18,528 nucleotides of DNA from Thiotrichales bacterium (GTDB taxonomy: Bacteria; Pseudomonadota; Gammaproteobacteria; Francisellales; CACEW01): positions 1 through 18,528 of the forward strand of contig CANJQG010000036.1 of the NCBI GenBank assembly GCA_947476405.1, written 5' to 3'. The notes under the pieces were generated by a model. The model saw only the letters and a program-made list of their open reading frames with translations, searched no databases and was not told the DNA's origin. This document shows, piece after piece, positions 1 to 6,949 of the stretch. Within the stretch, counting starts at the first letter, position 1; each line of letters starts with the position of its first letter. The translations under genes and the position numbers were made by a program.

Positions 1-132
1 CCATTCAACCTGGACTTTGCCTCGAAATGTGTCAACAGCCAAACTCACATTTTTTGATATTTCACTCAGTTCAAATATTGATTTTTTAGACTCACCTTTT
101 GGGTGACTGTTCCGTTTGCGCTTCTTACCCAT
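1..132 (-). CDS. N-terminus of an IS4-like transposase, cut by the window edge
   Basis: Reading the minus strand from the ATG at 132-130 gives 44 codons that stay open to the window edge. The protein begins with a very basic stretch (MGKKRKRNSH) and ends in VDTFRGKVQVEW. From memory, the GKVxVEW block close to the N-terminus is characteristic of a group of IS4-like transposases whose next residues are usually DPxAxVTPLGQLPFF. Those residues would lie outside the window. An AAAGGGA ribosome-binding site sits 6-7 bases before the ATG, which supports this start. The catalytic DDE residues are not visible, so whether the element is intact cannot be judged. It is read away from the rest of the window, and 133-221 would contain the IS end. 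The family call rests on a short stretch. Confidence 0.6.
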   Translation of the reverse strand, partial: MGKKRKRNSHPKGESKKSIFELSEISKNVSLAVDTFRGKVQVEW

Positions 133-221
133 GCAATCCCTTTATTTTGGTCATTGCTGGCTATTATCGCATATTTTAAATTCTGGCAAATGCCGTTCTT
201 AGGATAAAGCGACATAGCTGT

Positions 222-575
222 ATGGATACCCTTATGTTTTGGAAAAAAGGCAAAACTAAAATGCAGACTGATCTGGATGCTCTGATTGGAAAAAGCGCTG
301 CTTACATCCAAATATCAGCATTCCTCCTCAAGACGATTAACCGACTCCCTGAGGGTTCTGCAAAAAGAGATGCATGCAATAGCGTTTTGGCAGTCATCAG
401 CGCCAAGATGACAGTCGATCAAATTTTGGCTGAAGTTCGAGAGGTTGCAAGCCAACGAAGACGACCTGATCGTGTAGGCATAGAATCTCTCTTATTTTGG
501 AAAAATGGATGCACCCAAATGGAAAATGATTTAACTGCATTGATTGCAAGCAGCCCACAACTTCAAGGGGCTTGA
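222..575 (+). CDS. Hypothetical protein with an internal sequence repeat
   Basis: A 117-aa reading frame that I do not recognise. Residues about 5-26 (MFWKKGKTKMQTDLDALIGK) recur imperfectly at about 92-113 (LFWKNGCTQMENDLTALIAS), with 12 of 22 positions identical (F, W, K, G, T, M, D, L, A, L, I, S). The second copy is cut off by the stop codon soon after it begins, so the gene looks like one complete repeat unit of about 87 residues plus the start of another. No signal peptide or membrane segment is evident. No clear ribosome-binding site precedes the ATG at 222; later in-frame ATGs at 234 and 261 are alternatives. The frame is open upstream to the stop at 177-179. It may be a small real gene or a decayed piece of a longer repeat protein. 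It lies between an IS and trpS. Confidence 0.45.
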   Translation: MDTLMFWKKGKTKMQTDLDALIGKSAAYIQISAFLLKTINRLPEGSAKRDACNSVLAVISAKMTVDQILAEVREVASQRRRPDRVGIESLLFWKNGCTQMENDLTALIASSPQLQGA

Positions 576-671
576 GCAAAGCCAGCCAATAGGAGATCCT
601 TTTTTTAAAAAACCCTTTCTAAAAACAGGCTAAAGCATTAAAATAAATATCCCCGCTCAAACAGAACATAC

Positions 672-1682
672 ATGAACACAAAACAAATTATTCTCACCGG
701 CATTACGCCAACCGGAATGCCTCACCTCGGAAATTACCTGGGTGCCTTTAAACCTGCACTTTCCTATCAAATGCAGGAGAATATTGAGGCCCTGTATTTT
801 GTGGCGGATGGCCATTCTCTAATAAAGCTGTGGGATCCCAAATTGCGGGCGCAATATATTTTAGAAGTTGCGGCCACCTGGCTGGCATTGGGGTTGGACC
901 CTGACAAAGTCATTTTTTATCGCCAAAGCGATGTGCCCGAAACCTTTGAACTGGCCTGGATTTTGACCTCAGTCACTGCAAAAGGATTGATGAATCGTGC
1001 GCATGGCTATAAAGATCAAGTCGCTAAAAATGCGGAATCTGGCGAAGCGGATCCTGATCATGGGATCACGATGGGTCTTTTTTCTTACCCCATTCTCATG
1101 AGTGCGGATATTCTACTCTTTAATCCTCATCACATTCCTGTGGGAAAAGATCAAATCCAGCACATCGAGATGGCGCGTGATATTGCGGCACGCTTTAATC
1201 ATTTATATGGCGATACCTTCCGCCTTCCAGAGGCTAAAATGGATGCGGATACCGCCACCCTCCCCGGCTTAGATGGCCGCAAGATGAGCAAATCCTATCA
1301 AAATACCATCCCCCTCTTTGTTGACTCTGTACAATTACGCAAACTCGTCATGAAAATCAAAACTAACTCGCTCATGCCCGGCCAACCAAAAGACCCAGAA
1401 GGCTGCACACTTTTTTCCATTTATAAAAGCCTGGCCAGCCCTGAACAAATTTCTGTACTCGCAGAAGCTTATCAAAATGGCATTGCCTGGGGCGAAGCCA
1501 AACAACTGCTTTTTGAATTTTTAGATACCTACCTGGCCCCAGCCCGCGAAAAATTTGCATATTACATGAGCCATCCAGCTGAAGTGGACGCGATTCTGCA
1601 AAAAGGCGCTGCGCGTGCGCGTGAAAAAGCCATTCCTTTTTTGCAAGAAATCAAAGCCAAAGCTGGGTTTAATTTTCGCTAA
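672..1682 (+). CDS. trpS: Tryptophan--tRNA ligase
   Basis: Class I aminoacyl-tRNA synthetase that activates tryptophan with ATP and charges tRNA-Trp in the cytoplasm. The 336-aa length matches bacterial TrpRS (334 in E. coli). The N-terminal ATP-binding motif appears as TPTGMPHLGNYLGA (the HIGH equivalent is HLGN, residues 18-21). The second signature is an exact KMSKS at residues 204-208, preceded by GLDGR. The segment between them (FYRQSDVPE, GLFSYPILMSADILL) is typical of the family. The ATG at 672 has no strong ribosome-binding site. A weak promoter with TAAAAT at 639-644 and a poor -35 may lie upstream. The gene is followed after 72 bp by parC, which has its own promoter. Identification is secure. 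Confidence 0.97.
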   Translation: MNTKQIILTGITPTGMPHLGNYLGAFKPALSYQMQENIEALYFVADGHSLIKLWDPKLRAQYILEVAATWLALGLDPDKVIFYRQSDVPETFELAWILTSVTAKGLMNRAHGYKDQVAKNAESGEADPDHGITMGLFSYPILMSADILLFNPHHIPVGKDQIQHIEMARDIAARFNHLYGDTFRLPEAKMDADTATLPGLDGRKMSKSYQNTIPLFVDSVQLRKLVMKIKTNSLMPGQPKDPEGCTLFSIYKSLASPEQISVLAEAYQNGIAWGEAKQLLFEFLDTYLAPAREKFAYYMSHPAEVDAILQKGAARAREKAIPFLQEIKAKAGFNFR

Positions 1683-1692
1683 AAAACATGCC

Positions 1693-1721
1693 TTCACCTT
1701 CAGGATGAGTCTTGCTATAAT
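1693..1721 (+). promoter_or_regulatory. Extended -10 promoter of parC
   Basis: TTCACC at 1693-1698 (4 of 6 matches to the -35 consensus), a 17-bp spacer and a perfect TATAAT at 1716-1721. The -10 box is preceded by TGC, which makes it an extended -10 element. The start point would be near 1728, about 27 bases before the parC ATG. Sequence-based prediction only. Confidence 0.6.
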
Positions 1722-1754
1722 GACGGACAGACAGAAACAGTAGGTTTTTCTTAG

Positions 1755-4016
1755 ATGGAAACTTTAGCATTGAATTTTGATGGAACCGAAACCGTTCCAC
1801 TCCATGATTTTACTAAAAAAGCGTATCTTGATTATTCAATGTATGTGATTCTTGACCGCGCACTCCCATGTATTGCAGATGGCCTCAAACCGGTTCAGCG
1901 TCGTATTATTTACGCCATGAGTGAATTGGGACTCAAAAACACAGCCAAACCTAAAAAATCGGCCCGCACCATTGGTGACGTGCTAGGCAAATATCACCCG
2001 CATGGTGATTCTGCGTGCTATGAGGCTATGGTCCTCATGGCACAGCCGTTTTCCTATCGCTATCCTTTTGTGGAAGGCCAGGGCAACTGGGGCTCCATTG
2101 ATGATCCCAAATCCTTTGCAGCGATGCGCTATACCGAGGCCAAACTCTCGCGCTATGCCGAACTTCTGCTATCTGAACTAGAACAAGGCACGGTTGAGTG
2201 GACGCCCAATTTTGACGGAACCCTCACTGAACCCGCTTTGATGCCCGCACAAGTCCCCAACATTATTTTGAACGGCACTATGGGCATTGCCGTGGGCATG
2301 GCAACCGATATCCCCCCCCACAATCTGGCTGAAGTACTGGATGCCTGCTTGCATCTGATCAAACATCCCAATGCGACATCGGCTGACCTGTTGCGGTTTA
2401 TTCCCGGCCCCGACTACCCCACCGCTGCAGAACTCATTACCCCGCGCGCAGATATTATTAAGATGTACGAAACCGGCTCAGGGTCAATTCGCCTGCGCGC
2501 GAGTTATAAAGTCATAGACGATGAAATTATCATTCATGCTTTGCCTTATCAGGTTTCTGGAAATAAAATTTTGGAACAAATTGCAGACCAAATGCGGGCT
2601 AAGAAGCTTCCTCTCATCATCGATTTACGCGATGAATCCGATCATGCACAACCGATTCGACTGGTCATCGTCATGCGCTCCAATCGCGTTGATGCGGACG
2701 CGCTCATGAACCACCTCTTTGTCACAACAGATCTCGAAAAAAGCTGTCGCGTTAACCTGAATATGATCGGCTTAAATGGCCGCCCTAAAGTTAAAAATCT
2801 CCTTCAAATTCTCAACGAATGGCTGGAGTTTCGCGAAGCCACCGTCGAACTGCGCTTGAAACATCGCCTGGATAAAATCCTGGCTCGCCTCCATATTTTA
2901 GAAGGCTTACTGATTGCTTTTCTCAATATTGATGAAGTGATCCATGTCATCCGTGAAGCAGATGAACCCAAACCTGAACTCATGCAACGCTTTCGCTTGT
3001 CAGAACTTCAGGCGGAATCCATCTTAGAAATTCGCCTCCGTCAATTGGCTAAATTAGAAGAAGTCAAAATCCGCGCGGAACAAGCAGAATTAGCGACTGA
3101 ACGCGATCATTTACAAAAAATATTAGGCTCACGCACCCTGCTCCTCAATTTAATTTGCGAGGAACTCAGCTTGATCAAAAAAGAATTTGGAGACCCACGT
3201 CGCACCAAAATCGTTGAACGCGCTGAAGCGAAAGCATTACGAGAAGAAGTCCTGATGCCGACCGAAACGATGACCGTGATTCTCTCTAAACAAGGTTGGA
3301 TCCGCGCCGCAAAAGGCACGGATATTGACCCCACTAATCTCACCTACAAAGCAGGCGATAGCTATCTCAAAAGCACGACAGCCAAAAGCAACCAACCTTT
3401 AATTATTTTTGATAATATGGGACGTACTTACACGAGCTACCCTCACAAATTACCCAGCGCTCGTGGACAGGGCGAACCCTTAAGCAGTCACTTTAATCTT
3501 GAATCCGGAAGCCAGATTATTGAAATGCTGGGCGGCGAACCCAATCAAAAAGTCTTTCTCGCCACCAATGAAGGCTATGGCTATGTCACAACCATTGAAG
3601 ACATGATGACGAAAAACAAAGCAGGAAAAGCACAAATCAGCCTGAGCAAAGGCGCCGTCCCCATTACGCCCGTCAAAATCAATGAAGAAAATGCACTTGC
3701 CTTGTTGATTACAGAGACCCATCGCATCTTGATATATCCTATTACGGAAGTCCCTGTTCTTGCAAAAGGAAAAGGCAATAAGCTGATTCAAATCAAAAAA
3801 GAAGAATGGCAAAATGGCCAGGATGCCTTAGTCAAAATTATCATTTTAAGCCCGAACCAAAGTTTGGAAGTCGTCACTGCGAAAAAATCAAAAATCCTTA
3901 AATTTTCAGATTTAGAAGCCTTCCACAGTGAGCGCGCAAAACGAGGCAGCCTATTGCCGAAAGACCTCCAAAAATGGACCGAACTCAACCCGATTATAAT
4001 AGCCCCTGTTCTTTAA
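1755..4016 (+). CDS. parC: DNA topoisomerase IV subunit A
   Basis: Breakage-reunion subunit of topoisomerase IV, which works with ParE to decatenate daughter chromosomes. It is 753 aa long (752 in E. coli). The winged-helix/active-site region is nearly identical to the E. coli protein: GKYHPHGDSACYEAM, then DDPKSFAAMRYTE, with catalytic tyrosine Tyr126. The quinolone-resistance positions equivalent to E. coli Ser80 and Glu84 are Ser86 and Glu90, both in the sensitive wild-type state. IPPHN and LNGTMGIAVGMATD are typical of the family. The C-terminal half carries the beta-pinwheel domain. ParC rather than GyrA is favoured by the YSMYVILDRALP start, the length and the absence of the canonical GyrA-box. 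AGG at 1742-1744 is a modest ribosome-binding site. The last 23 bases overlap the convergent gene at 3994-4380. parE is not in the window. Confidence 0.96.
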   Translation: METLALNFDGTETVPLHDFTKKAYLDYSMYVILDRALPCIADGLKPVQRRIIYAMSELGLKNTAKPKKSARTIGDVLGKYHPHGDSACYEAMVLMAQPFSYRYPFVEGQGNWGSIDDPKSFAAMRYTEAKLSRYAELLLSELEQGTVEWTPNFDGTLTEPALMPAQVPNIILNGTMGIAVGMATDIPPHNLAEVLDACLHLIKHPNATSADLLRFIPGPDYPTAAELITPRADIIKMYETGSGSIRLRASYKVIDDEIIIHALPYQVSGNKILEQIADQMRAKKLPLIIDLRDESDHAQPIRLVIVMRSNRVDADALMNHLFVTTDLEKSCRVNLNMIGLNGRPKVKNLLQILNEWLEFREATVELRLKHRLDKILARLHILEGLLIAFLNIDEVIHVIREADEPKPELMQRFRLSELQAESILEIRLRQLAKLEEVKIRAEQAELATERDHLQKILGSRTLLLNLICEELSLIKKEFGDPRRTKIVERAEAKALREEVLMPTETMTVILSKQGWIRAAKGTDIDPTNLTYKAGDSYLKSTTAKSNQPLIIFDNMGRTYTSYPHKLPSARGQGEPLSSHFNLESGSQIIEMLGGEPNQKVFLATNEGYGYVTTIEDMMTKNKAGKAQISLSKGAVPITPVKINEENALALLITETHRILIYPITEVPVLAKGKGNKLIQIKKEEWQNGQDALVKIIILSPNQSLEVVTAKKSKILKFSDLEAFHSERAKRGSLLPKDLQKWTELNPIIIAPVL

Positions 4017-4380
4017 AGACTTCCTTCGCGGTCATGATGGCATTTGTGGCTGCAGGAAATCCACAATAAGCCAGCATCTGCGTAATGACTTCGACAATTT
4101 CCTCCTTACTTGCACCACAGCGCAAGGCACAGCCAACATGCAATTTTAACTGTGGAATGGCGTAACCCAAAACAGTCAACGCCGCTAAAGTCACCAGCTC
4201 TTTGGTTTTTTGATCCAGCACGTTACTGCCATCGCCATAAATATCGCCAAAAGCAAATTCTACATTTACCCTGGAAAACAAGGGAGCGACTTCCGCAATG
4301 GCAGCAACATATTGGTCTGCATCTGACCCAAGATGTTCCCGCATGGTGTCCAATCCTTTTTGATAACGCGCTGTTGTCAT
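3994..4380 (-). CDS. Carboxymuconolactone decarboxylase family protein
   Basis: A 128-aa protein of the CMD/AhpD-like all-helical family, starting MTTARYQKGLDTMREHLG. Family landmarks are DQKTKELVTLAALTVLG (about 57-72), LHVGCALRCGASKEEIVEVI (about 80-99) and QMLAYCGFPAATNAI (about 101-115). Its two cysteines, Cys84 and Cys88, are spaced CxxxC rather than the CxxC of peroxidase-active AhpD. A redox role is therefore not supported, and a gamma-carboxymuconolactone decarboxylase-like or uncharacterised role is more likely. The frame stays open upstream to 4650, but that extension runs antisense into the neighbouring tRNA-modification gene, so the start at 4380 is preferred. A TATAAT on the minus strand (plus coordinates 4424-4429) could serve as its -10. 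No pathway neighbours are present to define a substrate. Confidence 0.85.
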   Translation of the reverse strand: MTTARYQKGLDTMREHLGSDADQYVAAIAEVAPLFSRVNVEFAFGDIYGDGSNVLDQKTKELVTLAALTVLGYAIPQLKLHVGCALRCGASKEEIVEVITQMLAYCGFPAATNAIMTAKEVFKEQGLL

Positions 4381-4436
4381 AGCAAACCCCAAAGGCCTAA
4401 GCCAGTTATAATAAAGAAATAAGATTATAAACATTC

Positions 4437-4466
4437 TTGACAAGAAAACGCAATACAGCTTATGCT
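4437..4466 (+). promoter_or_regulatory. Candidate promoter of the DTW-domain gene
   Basis: A perfect TTGACA at 4437-4442, an 18-bp spacer and TATGCT at 4461-4466 (4 of 6). Transcription would begin near 4473, which places the ATG at 4462 inside the -10 box and favours a start at 4486 or 4510. The minus-strand -10 candidate of the divergent gene lies just upstream at 4424-4429, so the two promoters nearly touch. Confidence 0.5.
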
Positions 4467-4509
4467 GACAGCCTTTATTCCCATCATGCGATTCACGCAA
4501 ATCAACACT

Positions 4510-5127
4510 ATGCATTGTGAAACATGTCAAAAACCAATTGAACTCTGTGTCTGCGCTGAAATTCGCCCTCAAGACACTCGCCTTCATGTCCTGATTTTGC
4601 AGCACCCTCAAGAACCAGACCATGAAATTGGCAGTGCACGCCTGGCGCATCTTGCCCTACCCAATTCAACCCTTAAAATCGGCTTATCCTGGCGAAACTT
4701 AGCTGCTGCCCTGGGACAAAAAGAGGCTGACCCTAGCCACTGGGCCGTTCTTTATTTAGGAAGCGGCATCAAAAGTGAAGGAGCTCGCCCGCAACCCTTA
4801 CAATTTGTTTCTCAAAAAGGAGCGCCCATCGCTACCCCCGAACATCTCGAAGGCATTGTTCTTTTAGATGGAACCTGGAGTCAAGCGAAATCCCTCTGGT
4901 GGCGGAATGCCTGGCTACTGAAACTACGCCGTGCCATCCTGACCCCACAACGCAAATCGCTCTATAAAGAACTACGCAAAGAACCCCGACGCGAATGTTT
5001 ATCAACGATCGAATCAACCTCCGAAACCTTAGACTTACTGGGTGAAAAACCAGAAGTAGGGGAACACTTAAGGACTCTTTTTTCTCAATTATTAGATCAA
5101 CGGCGCCGATCAAAAAAGTCTTCTTAA
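4510..5127 (+). CDS. DTW domain protein, probable tRNA-uridine aminocarboxypropyltransferase (TapT type)
   Basis: Members of the DTW/TapT family (E. coli YfiP) transfer the 3-amino-3-carboxypropyl group of S-adenosylmethionine to a uridine of tRNA, giving acp3U. Seen here: an N-terminal zinc-type cluster CETC...CVC (Cys3, Cys6, Cys13, Cys15), the ILQHPQE block (family HPxE) about residues 29-35, and the DxTW signature as LDGTWSQAK with Asp120 and Trp123. A basic C-terminal tail follows. From 4510 the protein has 205 aa; the same frame also has ATGs at 4462 (221 aa) and 4486. I chose 4510 because the predicted -10 box covers 4462 and the residues before the cysteines look unlike the family. 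None of the three has a clear ribosome-binding site. It ends 6 bp from the convergent lipoprotein gene. Confidence 0.85.
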   Translation: MHCETCQKPIELCVCAEIRPQDTRLHVLILQHPQEPDHEIGSARLAHLALPNSTLKIGLSWRNLAAALGQKEADPSHWAVLYLGSGIKSEGARPQPLQFVSQKGAPIATPEHLEGIVLLDGTWSQAKSLWWRNAWLLKLRRAILTPQRKSLYKELRKEPRRECLSTIESTSETLDLLGEKPEVGEHLRTLFSQLLDQRRRSKKSS

Positions 5128-5133
5128 TATTGA

Positions 5134-5646
5134 TTAACTTTGCGAAGCCTGCAGCAAAGTTGCCTCTGAAAAATAATACTTTGCCAAACTGGAATTTCCT
5201 AATTTTAATTCGGACAATGCTGCATTTTCAAATGCTTCCCCTGCATATAAATTATCAGAACTATAGGCTGCCTTCAAAAAATAAGGCAAGGCCAGAGAAA
5301 ATTGTTGTGTCTGAAAAAGAAACGCCCCATAATCATTTTGAATTTCAGGATTATGGGGCGCCACGGCAATCGCTTCATGATAAAACAGCGCCGCCCTAGC
5401 TGTTTCATGAATATTCAAATCATAAAAACCCTCTCCCGCCAAAACCATTGCATCATTGGGCGCAAGCGCAACCGCATCCAGCAGGTGGACTTTTGCCTGC
5501 TCCGCCTGATTTTGATGCAAGTCCAAAACGGCTAATTCAGTGTCTATCTCAGCCAACTGGGCATTATTTTTGGATGAAGAAGAAGTGGCACACCCGCATA
5601 GAAGCAAGCTCAAAAAACCCAAAGAGAGCAACCTAATAATAAACAT
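5134..5646 (-). CDS. PilF/PilW-like TPR lipoprotein (short form)
   Basis: A 170-aa lipoprotein. The signal peptide MFIIRLLSLGFLSLLL leads to the lipobox LCGC with acylated Cys19, followed by a serine-rich linker. The body is built of TPR-type helix pairs from about residue 30 to the end. The block NDYGAFLFQTQQFSLALPYF and the following FENAALSELKLGNSSLAKYYF resemble the P. aeruginosa PilF region with NNYGGFLYEQKRYEEA and FENLGLVSLQ. PilF/PilW is the outer-membrane pilotin-like lipoprotein needed for secretin assembly in type IV pili. This protein is clearly shorter than PilF (about 250 aa) and lacks the last TPR repeats. It also lies away from the usual rlmN-pilW-rodZ-ispG context, so it may be a paralogue with another job. 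Confidence 0.72.
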   Translation of the reverse strand: MFIIRLLSLGFLSLLLCGCATSSSSKNNAQLAEIDTELAVLDLHQNQAEQAKVHLLDAVALAPNDAMVLAGEGFYDLNIHETARAALFYHEAIAVAPHNPEIQNDYGAFLFQTQQFSLALPYFLKAAYSSDNLYAGEAFENAALSELKLGNSSLAKYYFSEATLLQASQS

Positions 5647-5749
5647 AATAAAACCTATAATAGACTATATTTAGAACATTCTAGGCCATGACCTTTAAAT
5701 AGTCAATCACTTCACGCTAAACACGCTATACCTTTCTAATTTAAAGCGA

Positions 5750-5755
5750 TATAAT
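5750..5755 (+). promoter_or_regulatory. Candidate -10 box of pgsA
   Basis: A perfect TATAAT at 5750-5755, 30 bp before the pgsA ATG, in an AT-rich divergent intergenic region (5647-5785). No convincing -35 is placed 16-18 bp upstream, so only the -10 is annotated. If no other promoter is active, transcription from here would also reach the secretion genes, which begin 12 bp after pgsA. Confidence 0.4.
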
Positions 5756-5785
5756 CAAATAAAAATACAAGCTGAAAAGATAAAA

Positions 5786-6352
5786 ATGCACAGACTGAAT
5801 ATCCCCAATACCCTGACCTGGTCTCGCATCATCTTGATTCCTTTTTTTCTTGTGATTTTTTATCTGCCTTTTCATTATGCCCGATTAATTGCGGCTTTTC
5901 TCTTTTTACTGGCAGCCATCACCGACTGGTTAGATGGTTTTTTGGCAAGACAACTTAAGCAGACCTCTGCTTTTGGCGCTTTTTTAGATCCTGTTGCGGA
6001 TAAATTGATGGTCGCTACAGCCTTAATTCTATTGGTTTCACAATATCCAACTCCTTGGATGGTTGTCCCAGGTATTGTCATTGTATGTCGTGAAATTGTC
6101 ATTTCCGCCCTAAGAGAATGGATGGCTGAAATTGGCGAACGCGCCGTGGTTAAAGTTTCTGCAATTGGAAAAATTAAAACCGTCGTACAAATGATCGCCT
6201 TACTCATTTTAATCTCACAACCTACTGGTGTGAACAGCTTGATCATGATCGGACTTGTCTTGATGTATGCAGCAGTTGTCTTGACATTATGGTCAATGTT
6301 GATTTATCTTGGAGCTGCATGGAAAGTTTTACATCACACAAATCATTTATAG
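5786..6352 (+). CDS. pgsA: CDP-diacylglycerol--glycerol-3-phosphate 3-phosphatidyltransferase
   Basis: Integral membrane enzyme that makes phosphatidylglycerophosphate from CDP-diacylglycerol and glycerol 3-phosphate, the committed step to phosphatidylglycerol and cardiolipin. The 188-aa protein carries the complete CDP-alcohol phosphotransferase signature D-G-x2-A-R-x8-G-x3-D-x3-D: Asp50, Gly51, Ala54, Arg55, Gly64, Asp68 and Asp72, with an extra Asp47. The start MHRLNIPNTLTWSRI is typical of PgsA. Hydrophobic segments follow throughout (about 14-45, 73-105, 128-180). Its stop is only 12 bp from the start of the trbC-like gene, an unusual downstream neighbour for pgsA. Confidence 0.94.
   Translation: MHRLNIPNTLTWSRIILIPFFLVIFYLPFHYARLIAAFLFLLAAITDWLDGFLARQLKQTSAFGAFLDPVADKLMVATALILLVSQYPTPWMVVPGIVIVCREIVISALREWMAEIGERAVVKVSAIGKIKTVVQMIALLILISQPTGVNSLIMIGLVLMYAAVVLTLWSMLIYLGAAWKVLHHTNHL
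6281..6310 (+). promoter_or_regulatory. Possible internal promoter for the secretion operon, inside the end of pgsA
   Basis: A perfect TTGACA at 6281-6286, an 18-bp spacer and TATCTT at 6305-6310 (4 of 6 matches). The start point would be near 6317, about 48 bases before the trbC-like ATG. The -35 box is also the left arm of a short inverted repeat, TTGAC at 6281-6285 and GTCAA at 6292-6296, which could bind a regulator. It lies within coding sequence, so the match may be accidental. Confidence 0.3.
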
Positions 6353-6364
6353 AGGAGTATTATT

Positions 6365-6694
6365 ATGCTTAGAAAAACTTCACCCCACCTAACCCGAATT
6401 TATCAATTCTGCTTTTTATTACTGGCCACACCTTATGCCTTCGCAGATGATGGCAGCGGACAAAGTATGCCCTGGGTAGGCCCGCTGCAAATGATTATGG
6501 ACTCCATTTCTGGACCCGTCGCTAAAATTGTCGGTACCATTGCGATTATTATTGCCGGATTTGGAATTGCTTTTGGCGAATCGGGTAGCGGTGTGCGACG
6601 CCTCTTTCAAATTGTCTTTGGATTAGCCATTGCCTTTACGGCAGCCAGCATCGTCGCAACGGTCTTTCAACCCGGAACAGGAGTCCCCAGTTAA
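6365..6694 (+). CDS. trbC: TrbC/VirB2-family pilin subunit
   Basis: First gene of the Trb-type secretion cluster. The 109-aa product has an N-terminal signal peptide with a likely cut after AFA (residue 27), then two hydrophobic segments (about 51-70 and 79-100) joined by a short polar loop, GESGSGVRR. This is the layout of VirB2/TrbC pilins. GPVAKIVGTIAIIIAGFGIAF and RRLFQIVFGLAIAFTAAS are typical family blocks. Such subunits are processed and assembled into the extracellular pilus. An excellent ribosome-binding site (GAGGAG at 6353-6358) lies in the 12-bp gap after pgsA, so translation of this gene is independent. The stop overlaps the next ATG by one base. Confidence 0.88.
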   Translation: MLRKTSPHLTRIYQFCFLLLATPYAFADDGSGQSMPWVGPLQMIMDSISGPVAKIVGTIAIIIAGFGIAFGESGSGVRRLFQIVFGLAIAFTAASIVATVFQPGTGVPS

Positions 6695-6948
6695 TGAGCA
6701 CTCCCGGCTATCAAATTGCAATTCATAGCTCTTTAACCACCCCCTTGTTGATGGCAGGTGCACCGCGAACGTTCAGTCTTTTGAATGGCACATTTGCAGC
6801 TGCCGCAACACTTGGACTTCACTCTTTTTATGCCATCCCAATCTGTGCTGTCATCCAAATCGTCATGGCTGCACTCACTAAAAAAGACGCCTATTGTGGA
6901 CAAGTGATTATGCGACATATTAAACAAAAAAATTACTACGGCATTTGA
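6694..6948 (+). CDS. trbD: TrbD/VirB3-family inner-membrane protein
   Basis: An 84-aa protein with the TrbD signature near its N-terminus: PGYQIAIHSSLTTPLLMAGAPR, where P-x-x-IHxSLTxPxLxxGAPR is the conserved form. A hydrophobic stretch at about 30-61 and a basic C-terminal tail (RHIKQKNYYG, where the family has RHxxQKxYY) follow. VirB3 proteins sit in the inner membrane with the VirB4 ATPase and are needed for pilus assembly. The gene starts on the last base of the trbC stop codon (TAATG) and ends one base before the trbE ATG, indicating translational coupling. Confidence 0.9.
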   Translation: MSTPGYQIAIHSSLTTPLLMAGAPRTFSLLNGTFAAAATLGLHSFYAIPICAVIQIVMAALTKKDAYCGQVIMRHIKQKNYYGI

Positions 6949-6949
6949 C

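Noticed and set aside
66..311. Minus-strand 81-aa reading frame
   Set aside because: It overlaps both the transposase start and the 117-aa gene, has a different frame from each, and has no recognisable composition or motif.
555..615. GGCTT/AAGCC hairpin and later T-run as terminator before trpS
   Set aside because: The T-run starts about 15 bases after a 5-bp stem, too far for an intrinsic terminator.
3480..3812. 110-aa antisense reading frame within parC
   Set aside because: It is a shadow of the parC C-terminal domain; composition (Phe- and Cys-rich) is typical of antisense translation.
4381..4650. N-terminal extension of the CMD-family protein to 218 aa
   Set aside because: It runs antisense into the DTW-domain gene and adds residues with no resemblance to the family.
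5130..5636. Three plus-strand frames opposite the TPR lipoprotein gene
   Set aside because: The minus-strand frame has a signal peptide, lipobox and PilF-like repeats; the plus-strand translations have none and no ribosome-binding sites.
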